A stretch of 64,000 nt of DNA from Ascidia mentula (GCA_947561715.1 OX387203.1:10044001-10108000); one strand, 5' to 3'; counted from the stretch's first letter, positions 10,110-20,871 are shown. Made by a program: numbers and translations. The notes: generated by a model from the letters alone, not told the origin.

Positions 10110-12524
10110 ATGGAAGGTAAGTACGTAGTTAATACATTGCAATGACACTATATACCATTAAATGGATAAGCACTTGTCTTTGGGTACGGTTTTCACAGTC
10201 TAAAAATTACCTTTTTGTGGCTTGTTGTTATTAACATGAAGGGCCAAGTTGGTTTTATGTGCCATATATACTGACTGCACGGCTGATTGTAACATAGAAG
10301 TGTATTGGTATGCGCAAAAAGCATATTGTTGAAGCATAAGACAAAATTCATCATAAGAGCAATTTGTATCAAACGTGCAATATCACTGTCATGTGGAGTT
10401 TTAAAATTAGACTTTTCTAACAAAAATTGCTGATTGAAAGATTAATATTTACACAGACGACTTAACAACCTTCAGTGCCTTATTGGATGGAGGCAACTCG
10501 ACATGGAGAAAAGTTACCCAGAAAGACGAATACATTCTGGAACATGACGTCACAAACATAACGGGTGACGCATTGTTAGATCGTCTCATTTTTCTGTCCG
10601 ACCACAAATGGCTGGGAAGGGATTGGCACAAGTTCATTGTTTCAGGAAGAATCTTCTTTGAAATTAAAGTCAATCCCATTCAGGATAAACTAACTCCTCT
10701 GGCTGAATTGTGGGAAGTCCAAGGAAAAAAGGTCAGAGAATGGAGAAAAGACTTCCGGAAGGTGTTAAACAGTTTCTTCGAATATTTTGGCAAGTTCCTT
10801 CGAGAGCCGATGTTAAACCATTTAAGGGTGAACGAAGCCAAAAACATGGCGGCCATTTCTTTGCTTTTCGAAATAGCCAGAATTCCTGGTGATATGCGCA
10901 CTGTAAACAGAAACGATGTCGCTAGAGCGATAAACGTTGGATTGTCAACAGTCAAGGTTGCTACGGACGACCTGGTCAACTTCTTCTCTAACGATGGCAA
11001 TGAGAAACTAAAATCATTCGTCAATATCATGAAGTATGGGTGAACAATCCTCAAATTTATTTCCTAATTAAATTTCACATCTTCAAACCTACATCAAAAT
11101 AGTAATAACTTATTGAGTAATCTGCATACAGATAGCCACTGTTTCTACCTATAATCAGTGCAACTGGTGTGACTATCAGACGACTTTGCTGACCAACGGA
11201 TGACGGTGATTGTATAGTCACCACAAAGTGGAAGTCTTTGCGTGGCCGTTTGCGAAGTCGTGTGATAGTCACACTAGCTTCACTGATGAGACCTTGTTGG
11301 TCGAAACATGCAGCTTACACAATTCATATTATTAGCTCCACTTTGATTAGTAATAACTTAGTTGCATAATATGGAATGTCACATCAAACAAAATGTGTTC
11401 TTATTTTTAAACAGGTTTGATAAACTTAAAGAACATGCAATTTAGGAATGCCCTTTTATGTACATGTTAGGCAATATATCCAAGATTTTTTTCAACAGTC
11501 GCAGCAACAAAACAGAATATCTAACTCAAATGATAATGCGTGGCAATCGACTCCCTCCAGAACCTTCGAACCCACAACCACTAACAAAGAGAAGGAAAAC
11601 AGCGGACAATACAGAGGTATGAGTTTTAAATATGTGTGGTTAGTATGTAGATATTCAAAACATACAGTAAAGCCCATGCAACTGCTAAGAAATTCACTTC
11701 TCAGATGTTTCGATTATAACTAGAATCATTCTCATTGTAAAACGCAGACGAGCGGACAAAATTTTGCGGTTAAGGAACAATAAAGAAAAAAGGGGGGGAA
11801 GGTAGAAAGAGCGCATAGTTTAGATAAGAGGCGGAACAGAGAATTTCCTAAGGTCGTGTGATAAAAACCAACATTGAGAATGGTTGCAGTTACAATGGAA
11901 ACGTCTGAAAAATGAGCATTTACATGGGCTTTACTGTTTGTCAAACCGTGAGTTAGGTTCCTAAACCATGAGATTTATAAAACCGTGAGCTATGTTCCTT
12001 TGTAAATATTAGTATTACCATAGTTTTAACGGATAAGTTAACCCAAAATCAATATCTTGCAAACTTCATTTGTGTGATTAAAAATGTGAAGAAGTTTCAT
12101 TAATTCACAGAAAGATCGAGCTCAACATTTTAGCACCAGCCATTGCCAGGAAAGTGCAACAATAAAAAAACAACCGAACTCGACAAAGAAAGAGTTTTCC
12201 GTAGCGACCACTTCATCAGAACGAAACGAAAACAAGGCTCATTTTGTGCCACCATCTGGCTTCAATCAAATACCAGAGGTTAATTACAAAACCACTGCTA
12301 CCGTGAAAAGGGGTCCTGGCCATGAGGCAAAAAGATCTTCAGCTGCTTTATTATTGGAGACAAAGCAAACTCCACCAAAACAAACAAAAGTCGATCCAGG
12401 TAATGTTTGTTCACCAACCAGCAATTCGAATCAAACATTTTCGACGAATCCACAAGGGAAGGATTTACCAGTACAAATTCCACCAAACCTGTTCCTTCAA
12501 TACATGCTGCAAACTAGAAAATGA
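10110..12524 (+). CDS. Family X protein X3, 371 aa, function unknown
   Basis: Four exons: 10110-10116 (ATGGAAG, donor GTAAGT), 10457-11033, 11499-11616 and 12111-12524 (TGA). The sum is 1116 nt with no stop. The first codons give Met-Glu-Asp by joining G to AC across intron 1. The conserved domain is in exon 2 (LEHDVTNITGDALLDRLIF, then LSDHKWLGRDWHKFIVSGR, WRKDFRKVL, and VNRNDVARAINVGLS). It is predicted soluble, mixed alpha/beta with an amphipathic helical second half; this is inference. Exon 3 carries LTKRRK, a candidate nuclear signal. Exon 4 is a low-complexity Lys/Ser/Thr/Pro tail ending LFLQYMLQTRK. X3 shares exon lengths and phases with X2 and lies in tandem with it, so the family grew by local duplication. 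Intron 2 contains a foldback element (11120-11345). Confidence 0.75.
11120..11345. repeat. Foldback element with decayed hammerhead motifs, in X3 intron 2
   Basis: The ends are inverted copies of a GTGACTATCAGACGACTT / AAGTCGTGTGATAGTCAC arm, flanked on the left by a minus-strand and on the right by a plus-strand hammerhead-like motif. The right motif (11283-11307) keeps CTGATGA, stem II GACC/GGTC and GAAAC but has lost stem III. The left motif keeps stem III and GAAAC but has lost part of the core and stem II. The interior (GGATGACGGTGATTGTATAG and a CACAAAGTGGAAGTC stretch) matches the arms of the larger element at 53.9-54.6 kb, so they are one family. Confidence 0.7.
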
Positions 12525-13710
12525 AAAACAAGAAATCAATTTACGTTTCCTTTAATATTGATTTTTTTAAGTGCAGCAAAATTACCTTGAGATATTTAAG
12601 AACTTTCCCATGTTAGCATTTATTTGGTGTGCAAGTTGAAGTTTCAAGCAAAATACTAAAAAACCTTGTTTCGCTTTATAAGAACCAAAGATTTTTAACA
12701 TGTAGCGAAACATATTGTTTAAAAATAACGCACAACAACTGTTGCTGGAATAAGGTTTAATTATTTGTAAGAAAAGGTTTTCATGATATTCTCAAACTCA
12801 CCGTTCGTGATATTTCAGGTGGTAATAATTTTATTAAATGGTTTGCTCCACATCAAAGAAATTTAATGATAACATACGTAAAGCAACACAAATACATTGA
12901 TTCGTTTTTTGACACAACTTCGCAATTAGCGACTGCTTGAACCACTGCATAATCTTTGTGGCACAGGAACTAATCTACGATTGACGTTAGATTTGGTGAA
13001 TTTTATCACTTTAACGCGAACACAAGCAAATGTGTTTCACATGTAATGATCGTTTGCATTGTAAAACGCACTACAAGATTTCGCATTCTGAATCCCGTCC
13101 TCATCAAAATTTCACGACTGTGTTGTTAACTTTTACGACTGTTTGGTTAAAGTTTCACGACTGTGTTGTTCTGTTGTCCAAGCATCGCGTGCTCATTTCT
13201 CCCCCTCAAAGTAAACCACATAACATATTTGACCTATAGGAAAATCCCAGTTACGTTCAACGTACGTTGACCCTGTTCTGAAATACCATCATATGGCTAC
13301 GTTTTGGATAATTGTTTCCGCATCGTTGCTGCTACTTTAAGTAAAAAAGTTGAGAGAAAAATCAACGGACTTCTTTTGTATGTTTGTACATAAATTTATA
13401 TGTGAGAATAAACATAAATAAAAAACAACTTGTCAAACGACCTTCATATATACAAAGGGCAGGAATCGACAACCTACGACCCGACAAGCAAACTTATCGG
13501 GTCGGCATCTTCTTTTCAAATCACTGTAATTTTTATGCTCATGCCCCTATATGTCTCTAGTAGTTGAGTGTGATCTCCATGGCGGTGTTAGGAGAAAGTT
13601 TTCTCCATGACGGTGTTGGAGAAATTTTGTCTGGACAAAATTGTGATTAGTATCGCCAGTGCAAAGGAGATGCTTTTTGTAACCGCCTTCAAGTGTAGAT
13701 TCCACAGACG
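12525..13710. other. Intergenic region after family X
   Basis: No gene is supportable. There is a local imperfect repeat of TTTCACGACTGTGTTGTT-like units near 13110-13170 and a CCATGGCGGTGTTAGGAGAAA / CCATGACGGTGTTGGAGAAA pair near 13577-13625. The product of the family X cluster ends at 12524. Confidence 0.4.
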
Positions 13711-13899
13711 AAGAGAAAAGTGATTTTAGAGCTTTTACATGACCAAAAGCACGGAGGAGGCCACATGGAAAATCAGCGAATGTATGAGCGTGTTATAGAA
13801 CGTGTTTATGGGCTGAGATCACCTGCCCTGTTTTCAAAACCCGAAATCTGCCGCCAAGAACTCGAGTCCAACTGGTACCGTCTTGCGAAACGGAACTAA
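13711..13899 (+). pseudogene. Relict coding fragment, possibly transposon integrase zinc-binding region
   Basis: A 63-codon frame in a region otherwise without genes reads like true protein: VILELLHDQKHGGGHMENQ, then RMYERVIERVYG, then PEICRQELESNWYRL, ending RN-stop. The LLHD...H...YERV pattern recalls the His-His part of the HHCC zinc-binding region upstream of retroelement integrases, but the Cys pair is not visible where expected and the remainder of an integrase is missing. No start or splice context is seen. It may be a small exon of an unrecognised gene instead. Confidence 0.35.
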
Positions 13900-14094
13900 T
13901 AAGGATGGACATAGATACACTGCACTGGGTGGGCTGCCTTTGACCTACCTTAAAAACGGGTGAATCCTCGTTGTGTGCGATATATTTGCGATATGTTCGA
14001 TGTGTAAACTTTAAGGAGTGGGAATACTTATGGGGGGTTATGTTTCATTCATTTATCATATCTCTAACACCTCTAGAGGTTGCGTATTGTTTCT

Positions 14095-14215
14095 ATAAAG
14101 GCTTTGGGTGTGGTTGAACGAATACGTTAGTGGAAGGGAAATAAGATGTGTTGTGTGTGTTTGGTTTCCATGATTAAATCTACATGCGTGAGTGAATTTG
14201 CTTCAGTGTAAATAT
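14095..14215 (+). pseudogene. Truncated 3' end of a collagen-C4-like gene
   Basis: Reads GREIRCVVCVWFP-stop followed by the same 3' flank as the intact copies (a CTACATGCGTGAGTGAATTTG-like stretch). Only the last codons of exon 6 are present. It marks the left end of the array, a breakpoint just inside exon 6. A second, very similar truncated tail is at 16635-16735; both begin at a CGTTAGTGGA junction. Confidence 0.6.
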
Positions 14216-14690
14216 TCATATGTGTCCTGTTTCATCTTTTCTTACAACATAAATTCAATGGCTTCCGCAATTACTTGAAAATACGTGGCGACATGACCGT
14301 CACGGATTGTCGAGAAAAACGCAGCGTGTGATGTAGCATCAAAAGATCCGATTTCGGGAATTTTATATTCAAGTTCCTAATGTTTAATCAAAAAGTTGAC
14401 CGACGATTTCGACATTCTAAAATATTACAGAAATAGAAACATCGAAACGTCAATTAGAACACAAAATAGTTATTATAAAGCTTGTCAATGAGGTCACGTT
14501 TTTATAGATAAATTCGCTGTTGTAACACATGTTGTTACCTTTTCATGAAAAAAATATTTCGCATTAGCTTTTTGCCAGAAGCAATACCTGAGCTGTAATC
14601 ACCAATAACGAACACAATACTTACCAACTATGATTACAACACACACAAAGAACCCGTCATAATGAGGTTTAAATTGTAGTCATAAATTTA

Positions 14691-14705
14691 CGCCCATAGA
14701 GGGCG
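14691..14705. promoter_or_regulatory. CGCCC-ATAGA-GGGCG inverted repeat upstream of copy A
   Basis: A small hyphenated palindrome in a TAGAGGGCGCT context sits 430 bp before the start codon. Equivalent sites are at 20872-20886 (434 bp before copy B) and 60821-60835 (434 bp before copy G); copies C, D and E keep GAGGGCGCT but have lost the left arm. Conservation may only reflect recent duplication, so a promoter role is a guess. Confidence 0.3.
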
Positions 14706-15120
14706 CTATGCTCAACATATTTTCAAAATCTGTAAAAATTAACTTTTGCATCGAATAGTTTTATTGTCTTGTAATATTGTTACTGAACGGTGTAAAATGT
14801 TTGACGATACGCATGAGAAATTTAATTGTATCGGTTACATTCGTAATTCATCGGTCAGTTACAACAATTTTCTTGCGTTGTTCTCCCAGTGAAATGAGCC
14901 TTGGAATTCTGGAATTCTTTATTCGACGAAAGAAGAAATTGAGTTTGATTATTTCCGAAAGCAATTATTGAAGCAATTCAAAGTTCCTCAACGTACATTT
15001 GTACCCATTTTCAATGTTGTGCGGAAAACAAATACAACATTGAAAAAGTTACTGCTTTGTGTCGAACTTCATTGGTAATTTGCTACTTTGCAATCTTGTA
15101 TTGACGTTTCAAGCTTGGAA

Positions 15121-16394
15121 ATGAAGACTTTCAGATATTCCAGAATACAACGGAGACCGAGAGTTTTAATTGTTTGTGCAGCAGGTTTTATTTTCCTGAT
15201 TGCTATGATTGCTTCCTCATCTCATCTGCTCAACAGAAGTGTAAACAGGTTCGTGTTTCTGAATAATGTTTTAAATTATGCGTAATTGTTTGTGGCAATG
15301 TCAAACTTAGAATAAAAACTTCATTAAATCCTATAATTTAGGTTGGAAAAGAATTTTGCAAATCAACAACAGGTGGAAATAAAAAGCTCCCAAAAACACA
15401 GAATCCACAAAAGATCTCCGGGATTGCAGAATTCAGTCTCAGACGGTCAAATTTCAACGACCGGAGACCAACCATTAGTTGGTAAACACAATTTCAAATA
15501 ACAATAGTAGATTTGATCTCTGGAATAATAATTTCATCAAAATGATTAGAATGTAAATCAAGCTAAGATACTTTATAAATAATTTGCAACCACTCTATTT
15601 TATTGAACATTTAGGTACGACTTATATTCGATGGGGAAGAAGAAGTTGTGCGAATAATATCGGAACACGACTTGTATACGAAGGTAAAGTGGAATTTTTT
15701 TTACATCCATATTTTTCAAACTTTGTCCCTAATCTAAAGGTTATGCTGGTGGGTCGTATTACGCTCATGTTGGTGGAGGATCTGACTTCCTATGCCTTCA
15801 CAGCAACGTTACTTACACACAAGGACATTATATTGATGGCGTGAAAGGTTTGGTGCTAGTTAAAGCAAAGACAGAAACAACATATATAACTCACAGAGAT
15901 ATATTTTGTCTTCTTTGATCGTGTATGAAAAGGTCCAGCATATGTTCATGGAGTTGAATATCGCGATACGTCGGCATCAAATTCCCTGTTTGATCTTTCG
16001 CTGATTAGAGATGGACAGCTTCAGTATCATGGTGTGCCGTGTGCAATATGTATCACTGCAAGTCCAACACACGTAATAATTTTAATATTTAAAATACCCT
16101 TTCTACTTCACTTGATTTATTGTTTAGTTGATGATTCCAAGTCGTGAAAGTTGTCCTGATGGTTGGAGGGTTGAATACACAGGTTACATTATGACTGGAG
16201 GTCGTAGTGATACGAAGCACTCATCCAAACATATTTGTGTGGATGACACCCCGGAAGCAATTCCAGGTTCACATGGAAATCAACACGGGGCATATTTGTA
16301 TGTTGTTGAAATATTGTGCAATCATAACGTACCATGTGGTCCTTATGTGCATGGAAGGGAAATAAGATGTGTTGTATGTGCTTGGTATCCGTAA
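15121..16394 (+). CDS. Type II membrane protein with short-chain-collagen-C4-like ectodomain, copy A
   Basis: Six exons: 15121-15248, 15342-15481, 15615-15683, 15740-15847, 15933-16072, 16128-16394; total 852 nt, 283 aa. Residues 1-17 are basic, about 18-34 form one hydrophobic helix (VLIVCAAGFIFLIAMIA), then a 45-residue charged stalk, then a Cys-containing domain from about residue 90: GTTYIRWGRRSC, YAGGSYYAHVGGGSDFLCL, GVPCAIC, RESCPDGW, CGPYVNGRE-type and CVVCAWYP motifs (copy A has CGPYVHGRE). These are the landmarks of the C-terminal domain of spongin short-chain collagen and related invertebrate proteins. No Gly-X-Y repeat is present. Basic residues before the helix predict an extracellular C-terminus. 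The function is probably adhesive or recognition (inference). I chose this start because it gives an ideal signal-anchor; upstream frames are closed. Confidence 0.8.
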
Positions 16395-16634
16395 TAAATT
16401 CTGCATGCATGCATGAGTGAGTTTGCTTGTATGTAAATATTTATATATCTGTAATTTCATTCGCCGTTTACCAATTCTGACAATTTGTTTCAATTAAAAA
16501 TTCACGTCTAAATTTTAACTTGCACCATGCGTTATCTAATGTCTGTCTCTGATCAAGCAAAACAAATGGACTGTCAGAAAAAGAACGACAAAATCAATCT
16601 AACTTGGGCAAATCCTATTGCTAATTTGTTCGTG

Positions 16635-16735
16635 TTACGTTAGTGGAGGGAAATAAGATGTGTTGTATGTGTTTATTATCCATGATTAAATCTACATGCA
16701 TGAGTGAATTTGCTTCTGTGTAAACATTCGTGTAT
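16635..16735 (+). pseudogene. Second truncated tail of a collagen-C4-like gene
   Basis: Directly downstream of copy A, a CGTTAGTGGA junction leads into the last codons of exon 6 (GNKMCC-like in the shifted frame, from GGAAATAAGATGTGTTG) and the same 3' flank. It has lost one base relative to the intact copies, so the frame is broken. It is a second breakpoint-type remnant like 14095-14215. Confidence 0.55.
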
Positions 16736-17252
16736 ATCTGTAAATTGATTCTCCGTTTCCCAATTGTGATCGCGTGATTGTAGTAAATATAATGCACGTG
16801 TAAATCTTCGCCAACAACATGTGTTATCTGCTGCCTCTATCCGACGGTCTCGCAATTTGCTACATCCAGCTCCCTTCACAACAATTGTTCCAGCAGTTTA
16901 CGGACAGCAATCGTTATCTCCAGAGGTGTTCAGGATAATTGTTGCTGCATAAAAGACAATAGCAATTCCTGACCTGTAGATCATCTTCAGTATATTCATA
17001 TTAATCAATTAAGCTTGGAACAAGGTACGAAGCAAAGCCAATCAAATCAACCAACAAAGTTCAACATATGTTTTATCGATTTTTACATATAATCACTACC
17101 CACAACAATCAGGTTACTTCAGGCGCCTTCATATTGACATCAGTCCATGAAATGCCACATTTCGATTGCGACGCAACCGATGTAGTCGCCATGGTGACCG
17201 TTGCTAATAGTGGTTTTCGTAACTATTTGTGTGAATGATCTTGAGGCAGAAG

Positions 17253-18840
17253 TTCGCAAAAAAGCACAGCAAGCACAAAAATATGCTGTTGCAGTACGAA
17301 CGAAAAAGGCAAAAGTCACTTCTACAGAGCAAAGTGATTGGATGCATTCGCAGTCACACGACTGTTACCTTGAACTTGTCCACGCCATATTTGTCGGCAA
17401 TATTGGAAATAATCAAGACATCGTTATATTGCAAGCGGATAAAGGCAGCCGTGCAGTTGTTATGAACCGAGCGGATTATAACGATAAGTTACGGGATCTT
17501 TACGTGATACAAGAACTTATAAAAAGCTGATGAAAAGCCTAACCCTGTTCTTTGAACGGAAAGTTAATCGTTTTGTCGGTTGCTTGTACAGGGAGTGTGA
17601 GGCATTGTCAGTGAGCTAATTTTGGCAGTTACACTGCACAGATGGCAAAACGCCCCACTTGTATGGGCTACACAAGCCAGGTGAGCCCTTAAGACCAATT
17701 GTGTTGTTTACCGGTCCCCGAGCTACATGCTTGCAAAATTTGTTGCTAAAAGAATCGCTCCTTTGGTGGGCAATAGTCCTCACCATATGAAAAACTCGGC
17801 GAGTTTGCAGCCGAGGTACGGAATATACGAGTGGCGCAACATGAAAGCATGGTATCCTTTGATGTGGTGTCATTGTTCACCAATGTACCGGTAACCCTAG
17901 CAATCACCACTGTTATGTCACGCTTAAAAGCAGACGACTATCTTGAGGATCGAACGCTTGTATCCCGGCAAGACATTGCAGAAGGACTATATTGTGTTTA
18001 AACGCAACCAATTTGTCGTTTCTGGGTGAGTTTTACTAACAGGTTTACGGGATGGCGATGGGTTTCTGTTGTAGTGTTTAATATTGTGATGGAAACTATC
18101 GAGGAGAGAGAGCCCTTGTCGGTTTTGCGCATCCTTCGCGATACTGGATTGTCATTTCTTTGTCATTCTTGATGCAGAGAAAGTGCAAGCCTACCTGACC
18201 TACGTCAACAGCATCGAGGATTCCATCAAGTTTACGTTGCAATAGGAGAGCGGTGGCTGAATTCCCTTCTTGGATGTAGAAGTTTACTGGGACAAGAAAG
18301 GAGTTATCAATACAATATGCAATAACATGTGCACGCTGCCCACGCGCTCTATACATTGGACAGACAGGGCAAACTCTACGAAAGAGAATGAATGGCCGCA
18401 AGAACGGTGTCCGACATAATAACACTGAAAAGCCAGTGGGGGCACACTTCAACGAGCCCAAGCATAGCGTCGACGACATGCGGGTAATGGTCTTGCAAAA
18501 AGTCAAAGGGAAATCAAGATCAGCAAGGGAGACGGCCGAGCAACACCGCATTAACCGCTTCAACGCCATCAAAGATGGGCTCAACAGAGATTGGGGATTC
18601 ATGAGCCATTATCAACACGACGATGCCGCAGGAACGATGCCGCAACACGACGACGCCAACTAACGGCAGCTTATCGTTTACAGTGCCCTTTTTCTTCGAC
18701 CGCCTTGCGCTTTTTTTTTGTATCGAATTGTGTTCTTTTACACCTGACGAAGCGAGGGGAAATCGCGAAAGCTAGTGTGCTTTTTACATTAGGAAAGTCA
18801 GTCTTTTGCAAAAGAGTGCCAATCAGAGAAAGAATTTAAC
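17253..18840 (+). mobile_element. Degenerate Penelope-like retroelement (RT and GIY-YIG), PLE-A
   Basis: The insertion begins inside a conserved array segment: unit sequence runs to about 17252 and then departs. The first frame carries VILQADKGSRAVVMNRADY, a typical Penelope-like lead-in to the reverse transcriptase. Frames further on, with several shifts and stops, give SMVSFDVVSLFTNVP (RT motif region) near 17840-17890. The end encodes ALYIGQTGQTLRKRMNGR, AHFNEPKHSVDDMRV and EQHRINRFNAIKDGLNRDW, which is the GIY-YIG endonuclease region characteristic of these elements, closing at 18663. Many internal stops show it is dead. A hammerhead-like core follows at 18744-18770. Confidence 0.85.
18740..18779 (+). 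ncRNA. Hammerhead-like motif in PLE-A 3' region
   Basis: The order is ACAC, CTGACGA (fits core CUGANGA), stem II GCGA/TCGC, GAAA, a 2-bp GC where stem III should be, TA as the cleavage dinucleotide, then GTGT pairing with ACAC as stem I. The family is known to carry type I hammerheads with very short stem III that act as dimers. Stem I is only 4 bp, so activity is uncertain. Confidence 0.5.
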
Positions 18841-18929
18841 ACATCATATAGACTGATACGGCACGTTTAATAAATCAATACTCATGTATATCGAAAACCA
18901 ACACATACGAATCGCTACCTTTCGTTTCT

Positions 18930-19740
18930 TTCGGCACACCCGATAGAACATAAAAGGGAGGTTGTAAGATCGCTATGGGATAGAGCCAAGACCCATATTT
19001 CGAAAGTAAAAGACCAAGCAAAGGAGTTAGTGTCGTCAAAGATGCGCTGCGAACAAACCAATATCCTGCATGGATGTTAAGCGCGAAACCGGCAGTAACT
19101 CAAAAGCATGAAACGCCCACTAGCGGAACAGTTGTAATTCTCTACATCCCTGGCCTTACCGAAACATTGCGAAGATTGATGTCGGATTACGGCATAAAAG
19201 TTTACACGAAGCCTCATACAATGCTTGGTAATCTAATTTCACGACCCATTGCTACGGAGACTACCGAGCCAAAAGGTGTGGTCTATTTAATACCCTGTAA
19301 AGATTGGCAAAACCGAACAGGCCTTTAAGACGCGACTATAAAAGAGAACCGCCGTGATGTCGCATCGAAAGATGCTAGCAATACTGCGTTGGCCAAGCAT
19401 GCGGTGAGACCGACACAAAGTTGCCTTCGATAAAGCCCAAGTTCTGGAAAATGAGTTGGACCACACCAAACGGCTCTTTTGTGAGTCGCGTCACATTCAC
19501 AAAAACTGTGGAAACGACAAGAAACAATGAGTTTTCTTTCCGGCAGTTATAGCAATTTGTTGTAACTGTTGCGCCTCCTGCATTGTTTCGTGTTTTGCCT
19601 CTGCCACGTGATCTAACAAGCGGTGTCAACGTGTCCTTTTTTATTTTTTGTGTCCTTGAATGTTTTAGTGTGGTTTACTTTAAAATTGCGGCTCAATACC
19701 TGATGAAGCCTCACCGAATGGCAAACGAAACGTCGTAAGA
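18930..19740 (+). mobile_element. Second Penelope-like element fragment with GIY-YIG end, PLE-B
   Basis: A different, 5'-truncated element follows PLE-A in the same orientation. The frame at 19074-19328 contains IPGLTETLRRLMSDYGIKV and GVVYLIPCKDW, which precede the GIY-YIG core in a second class of Penelope-like elements. Across a frameshift the sequence continues as AFKTRL, NRRDVASKDASNTALAKHA and FDKAQVLENELDHTKRLF-like segments, the usual end of that domain. It is broken by several frameshifts. The hammerhead-like core at 19700-19731 marks its 3' region, and array sequence resumes near 19795. Confidence 0.75.
19697..19737 (+). ncRNA. Hammerhead-like motif in PLE-B 3' region
   Basis: CTGATGA at 19700-19706, a GCC/GGC stem II with a few extra bases on its 3' side, GAAA at 19727-19730, then CG as a minimal stem III, TC as cleavage dinucleotide, and GTA pairing with TAC upstream. 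The pattern GAAACGTC is typical of Penelope-like hammerheads, but the irregular stem II suggests decay. Confidence 0.45.
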
Positions 19741-19799
19741 ACACAGCACGTATATTTTATGCCAGAAAAACACTACATTTGAAATTGCAATATGCCTGG

Positions 19800-20180
19800 C
19801 AGCAACAGGAGATTCATATGACATCACATATATAATTGGCAACGCATTATCAGATCTACCTCAACGTCCATGAATGCCTGAAAGAAAAACAAGTTTATTA
19901 TTTCAGGAAGAATCTCTTTTAAAAATTTAGCATTTGGCTTCATTAAAATGATTTAAACGTTCCGGGTCGACGAGGATGAGAAGGGGAGAAAATTGAGTGT
20001 AGATTTAAGCCAAGTTTTGTCGGATTCAAAACGAACATTTTTTGAAAACTTTCTATGTTAACTGTTATTCCCGTTTTACAGATAGCCAGAATTCTTGCTG
20101 ATAGTGTGAACAGAAGTATTGACGCCCGATGGAAATTGGGTTGTCATCAAACAAGAGTGATAAAAAACTGTGTTGCTCCG
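19800..20180 (+). pseudogene. Decayed family X domain in unit A
   Basis: Remnants in order: ATGACATCACATATATAATTGG (HDVT...ITG region), TTCAGGAAGAATCTCTTT (VSGRISF), GTCGACGAGGATGAGAAGG, ATAGCCAGAATTCTTGCTGA (IARILAD) and GTGAACAGAAG (VNRS). Stops and frameshifts exclude a product. The left end is cut by the PLE-B insertion. Confidence 0.7.
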
Positions 20181-20871
20181 CCTGGTGGAGACAGTCGTCT
20201 GTGGTGATGACAAGCATATGGCATTTACAAAATACATTTTAGTTTAAAACGTGGTTATATCTGCTACATGCAATCAAGGCTTTGTCTACCAATACAATAC
20301 TAAAAAGTATTTTTAACACCCTTTATGCAAATGTAATGCATATTGTAGCAATGAGTGTTATCAATTTAAAATGCTGACAAAGAAAATCTAACCATAAAGC
20401 CACCAACATTTTCTGAATATCGAAAATGTCCTTTAATGTCAGTTTTTTCAAAAACATACATTTAATGGCTTTCGATATTACTTGAAAATACGTACGAGAA
20501 AATACTTATTACATTCACGGATTGTCGAGACAAACGCAGCGTGTGATGTAGCTTTCAAAAGGTTTGATTTCGGGAATTTTGTAATTAAGTTCCTAATGTT
20601 TAGTCAAAAAGTTGACCGACGATTCCGACATTCTAAAATATTACAAATGTAGAAACATGGACATGTAACTTTGAACACAAAATAGTTATTATAAATCTTG
20701 CTAATAAGGTCACGATTTGTATAGATTGTTCTATATTGTAAAACATATTGCTTTTTTGAAAAAATATTTTGCATTAGCTTTTTGCTTGAAGCAACACCCA
20801 GTGCTGTCACATTACTTATTAACTATGATTACAACACACACAAAAACTCGTCATTTGTAGTCATACATTTA

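Noticed and set aside
14777..14971. 64-codon frame ending in RRKKKLSLIISESNY, repeated upstream of each array gene
   Set aside because: It lies in the 5' flank, overlaps a better protein-like frame in another phase, and is not conserved across the indels of copies E and F.
16189..16493. Minus-strand frames across exon 6 of copy A
   Set aside because: Shadows of the plus-strand exon, which has conserved Cys motifs and proper splice sites.
18096..18602. 168-codon minus-strand frame
   Set aside because: It is the antisense shadow of the Penelope-like GIY-YIG region; the plus strand gives recognisable family motifs.
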